From: Ktedonobacter sp.
Lineage (GTDB): Bacteria; Chloroflexota; Ktedonobacteria; Ktedonobacterales; Ktedonobacteraceae
NCBI GenBank assembly: GCA_003450555.1
Contig: DMFQ01000444.1
Span: 1-7,226 of the forward strand
DNA: 7,226 nt
Reading direction: 5' to 3'
The stretch's first letter is position 1, and every line of letters begins with the position of its first letter. Under the pieces are notes generated by a model. It was not told the origin of the DNA and did not search any database. It worked only from the letters and a program-made list of their open reading frames with translations. The translations under genes were made by a program, and so were the position numbers. Shown here in pieces: positions 5,798 through 7,226 of this stretch.

Positions 5798-7168
5798 ATG
5801 AATGACAAGCAGAGTCTTGCGCAGGATCTGATTGCAGGTAAGATTGGCCGTCGTGATTTTATCATGCGCGCCCTGGCACTGGGAGTTTCCCTCAGCGGCA
5901 TCGAGGCAATCCTGCAGTCTTGTGGCACCAGTAATAGTAGCAGCAGTAATACTACGACGCTGAAGTTCGCTAACTGGGCATCTGCCGAGTCGGCGACCAG
6001 GGACAATATCAATAAGGCCCTCCAGGACTTCCAGAATCAGAATAACGCCAAAATTACTAACATCGGTATTCCCTTCGACCAGGTGTTGCAGCAGCTTACG
6101 ACCATGACCAATGGTGGTAATCCACCTGATGTGATGGAACTTAGCGGCAACTGGCCGTATGCACTAGGTGGCGCCGGTGCCCTGGAGCCTCTCGATAGCT
6201 ACATCAGTCCGAGCTGGAAAAGTGATTCATTCCCCAATAGCTTCGAGGTTGGGTCGTATAAAGGGAAGGTCTACGCGGCGCCCTTTAGTATTACGCCGCA
6301 TGGCTTCTGGTACAGTAAGGACCTGATGACATCGGCAGGCCTTGATCCCGCCAAGCCCCCAAAGACTACCGATGAACTTAATCAAATGATGGCAACTTTG
6401 CGAGCCAAACTGCCTGCCGATGCCTATCCCATCGGTATCGATATATCCAAGACCGAGTACGCCCTGGTCGGCTTCTGGCCGTGGATCTGGACTTTTGGCG
6501 GCAATCCGATGGTTGATGATGGTAAGGGCAATGTCACCATAAACTGGGCGGATAGCGGTACCGTTGCTGCCTTCCAGTGGCTGCAGGATGCCGTTAATAA
6601 GAAGTGGACCCCACCAGACCAGGCCATTAAAGCCGAGCGCGAACTGATGGCCAACGGGAAAATTGCCTTTAAGCTAGACGGCCCGTACCTGACCGGTATT
6701 TTCGCCAATACCAATCCTGCCCTGAATACCGTCGATGCCGTCAATAGCAAATTTGGCGTTACCACCACTCCGATGGGACCAGGACTGAGTAGCCCGGTTA
6801 CCGCAGCCGATATTCACAATCTAGGTATGTCTGCGCAGGCACAAAATAAGCAACTCGCCTGGAAGCTGATCGATTTCCTGACGACATCAGATAGCGTCAT
6901 CACCAAGTTCTTGATTCCTGAGGGTGGCGTTTTGCCGCATAAGAGTTATAATGTGACAGGCGGCAAATATGCCAAGAACTATGCTGATACTATCAGTCAA
7001 TCGTTCATCAATAATGTCATTCCTACCATGCGTCCTCCTGCCTATGGACCACGGTATAGCACTGCAGCAAGTTTTGTCGTCAGTGCCTTGCAGGAAATCG
7101 CTGGTGGCGCAAACGTGAAACAGCGCCTTACGCAGCTCACAAACGAAGTGAAGACTGTCTATGCCTAG
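5798..7168 (+). CDS. Sugar ABC transporter substrate-binding lipoprotein, family 1 (Tat-type signal)
   Basis: This is an intact 456-residue extracellular solute-binding protein of the SBP_bac_1/UgpB type, which delivers sugars, oligosaccharides or polyol derivatives to a membrane ABC importer. The N-terminus has the twin-arginine motif GRRDF (17-21), a hydrophobic stretch (22-40) and a lipobox LQSC with Cys42 as the lipid-anchor residue. A Ser/Asn/Thr-rich linker follows (43-54). The mature protein starts TTLKFANWASAES and shows family features such as GGNPPDVMELSGNWPYALGGAGALEPLD (106-133), KGKVYAAPFSITPHGFWYSKDLM (155-177), NGKIAFKLDGPYL (286-298) and AWKLIDFLTT (354-363). It should be exported folded and tethered to the outer face of the membrane. 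Many aromatic residues (for example WPWIWTFGG at 227-235) suit sugar stacking. The exact sugar cannot be inferred. The DeoR gene just upstream is its likely regulator, and permease genes would be expected after the window edge. Confidence 0.95.
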   Translation: MNDKQSLAQDLIAGKIGRRDFIMRALALGVSLSGIEAILQSCGTSNSSSSNTTTLKFANWASAESATRDNINKALQDFQNQNNAKITNIGIPFDQVLQQLTTMTNGGNPPDVMELSGNWPYALGGAGALEPLDSYISPSWKSDSFPNSFEVGSYKGKVYAAPFSITPHGFWYSKDLMTSAGLDPAKPPKTTDELNQMMATLRAKLPADAYPIGIDISKTEYALVGFWPWIWTFGGNPMVDDGKGNVTINWADSGTVAAFQWLQDAVNKKWTPPDQAIKAERELMANGKIAFKLDGPYLTGIFANTNPALNTVDAVNSKFGVTTTPMGPGLSSPVTAADIHNLGMSAQAQNKQLAWKLIDFLTTSDSVITKFLIPEGGVLPHKSYNVTGGKYAKNYADTISQSFINNVIPTMRPPAYGPRYSTAASFVVSALQEIAGGANVKQRLTQLTNEVKTVYA

Positions 7169-7210
7169 TAAGTAAACACGGGGCAGCTCTGGGAGTGCAG
7201 GGGATTGAGG

Positions 7211-7226
7211 ATGGGGCTTGAGGATG
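7211..7226 (+). CDS. Possible start of the next gene, cut by window edge
   Basis: An ATG at 7211 follows AGGGG (7199-7203) by seven bases, and the frame is open for the five codons left (Met-Gly-Leu-Glu-Asp). A second ATG at 7224 is an alternative start. Family 1 binding-protein genes are usually followed by a permease gene, so that is the guess, but five codons identify nothing. Confidence 0.2.

Overview
The window is about half G+C, and every gene in it lies on the plus strand. It reads as part of a bacterial carbohydrate-uptake and utilisation locus. The best lineage clue is the last gene. It is a family 1 sugar-binding lipoprotein whose N-terminus opens with a short polar stretch, then a twin-arginine RRDF motif, and ends in a lipobox. 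Together with the DUF5107/TPR protein and the LacI and DeoR regulators, this suggests Chloroflexota, perhaps Ktedonobacteria. That placement is an inference from protein style and rests on no marker gene.

Layout. (1) Positions 2-916 hold a LacI-family repressor that lacks its N-terminal DNA-reading helices because the window starts inside it. (2) Positions 996-4370 hold one long gene for a DUF5107 protein with a TPR tail. It has a strong ribosome binding site, but its last 900 bases carry three separate one-base insertions that break it into pieces. Removing one base at each site gives an uninterrupted protein of 1123 residues. (3) Positions 4371-4864 hold no convincing protein gene. This stretch has a good sigma70-type promoter, TTACG/CGTAA repeats just upstream of it, and about 250 bases of nested inverted repeats. 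These end in a terminator-like hairpin with a T run, about 40 bases before the next gene. (4) Positions 4865-5671 hold an intact DeoR-family regulator. (5) Positions 5798-7168 hold an intact sugar ABC-transporter substrate-binding lipoprotein. The window ends 58 bases later, possibly just inside the next gene, where a permease would be expected.

How the parts fit. The binding protein should capture a sugar or oligosaccharide outside the membrane for an ABC importer encoded downstream. The DeoR protein probably senses a phosphorylated sugar and controls this operon and perhaps itself. The LacI protein probably senses a free sugar and may control the DUF5107 gene or genes upstream of the window. 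The DUF5107 protein has an N-terminal half that looks like an aldose-mutarotase-type beta-sandwich, but its biochemical role is not known to me.

The two observations most worth following are the triple frameshift in the DUF5107 gene (sequencing error or real decay) and the structured, terminator-ending leader or small RNA upstream of the DeoR gene.
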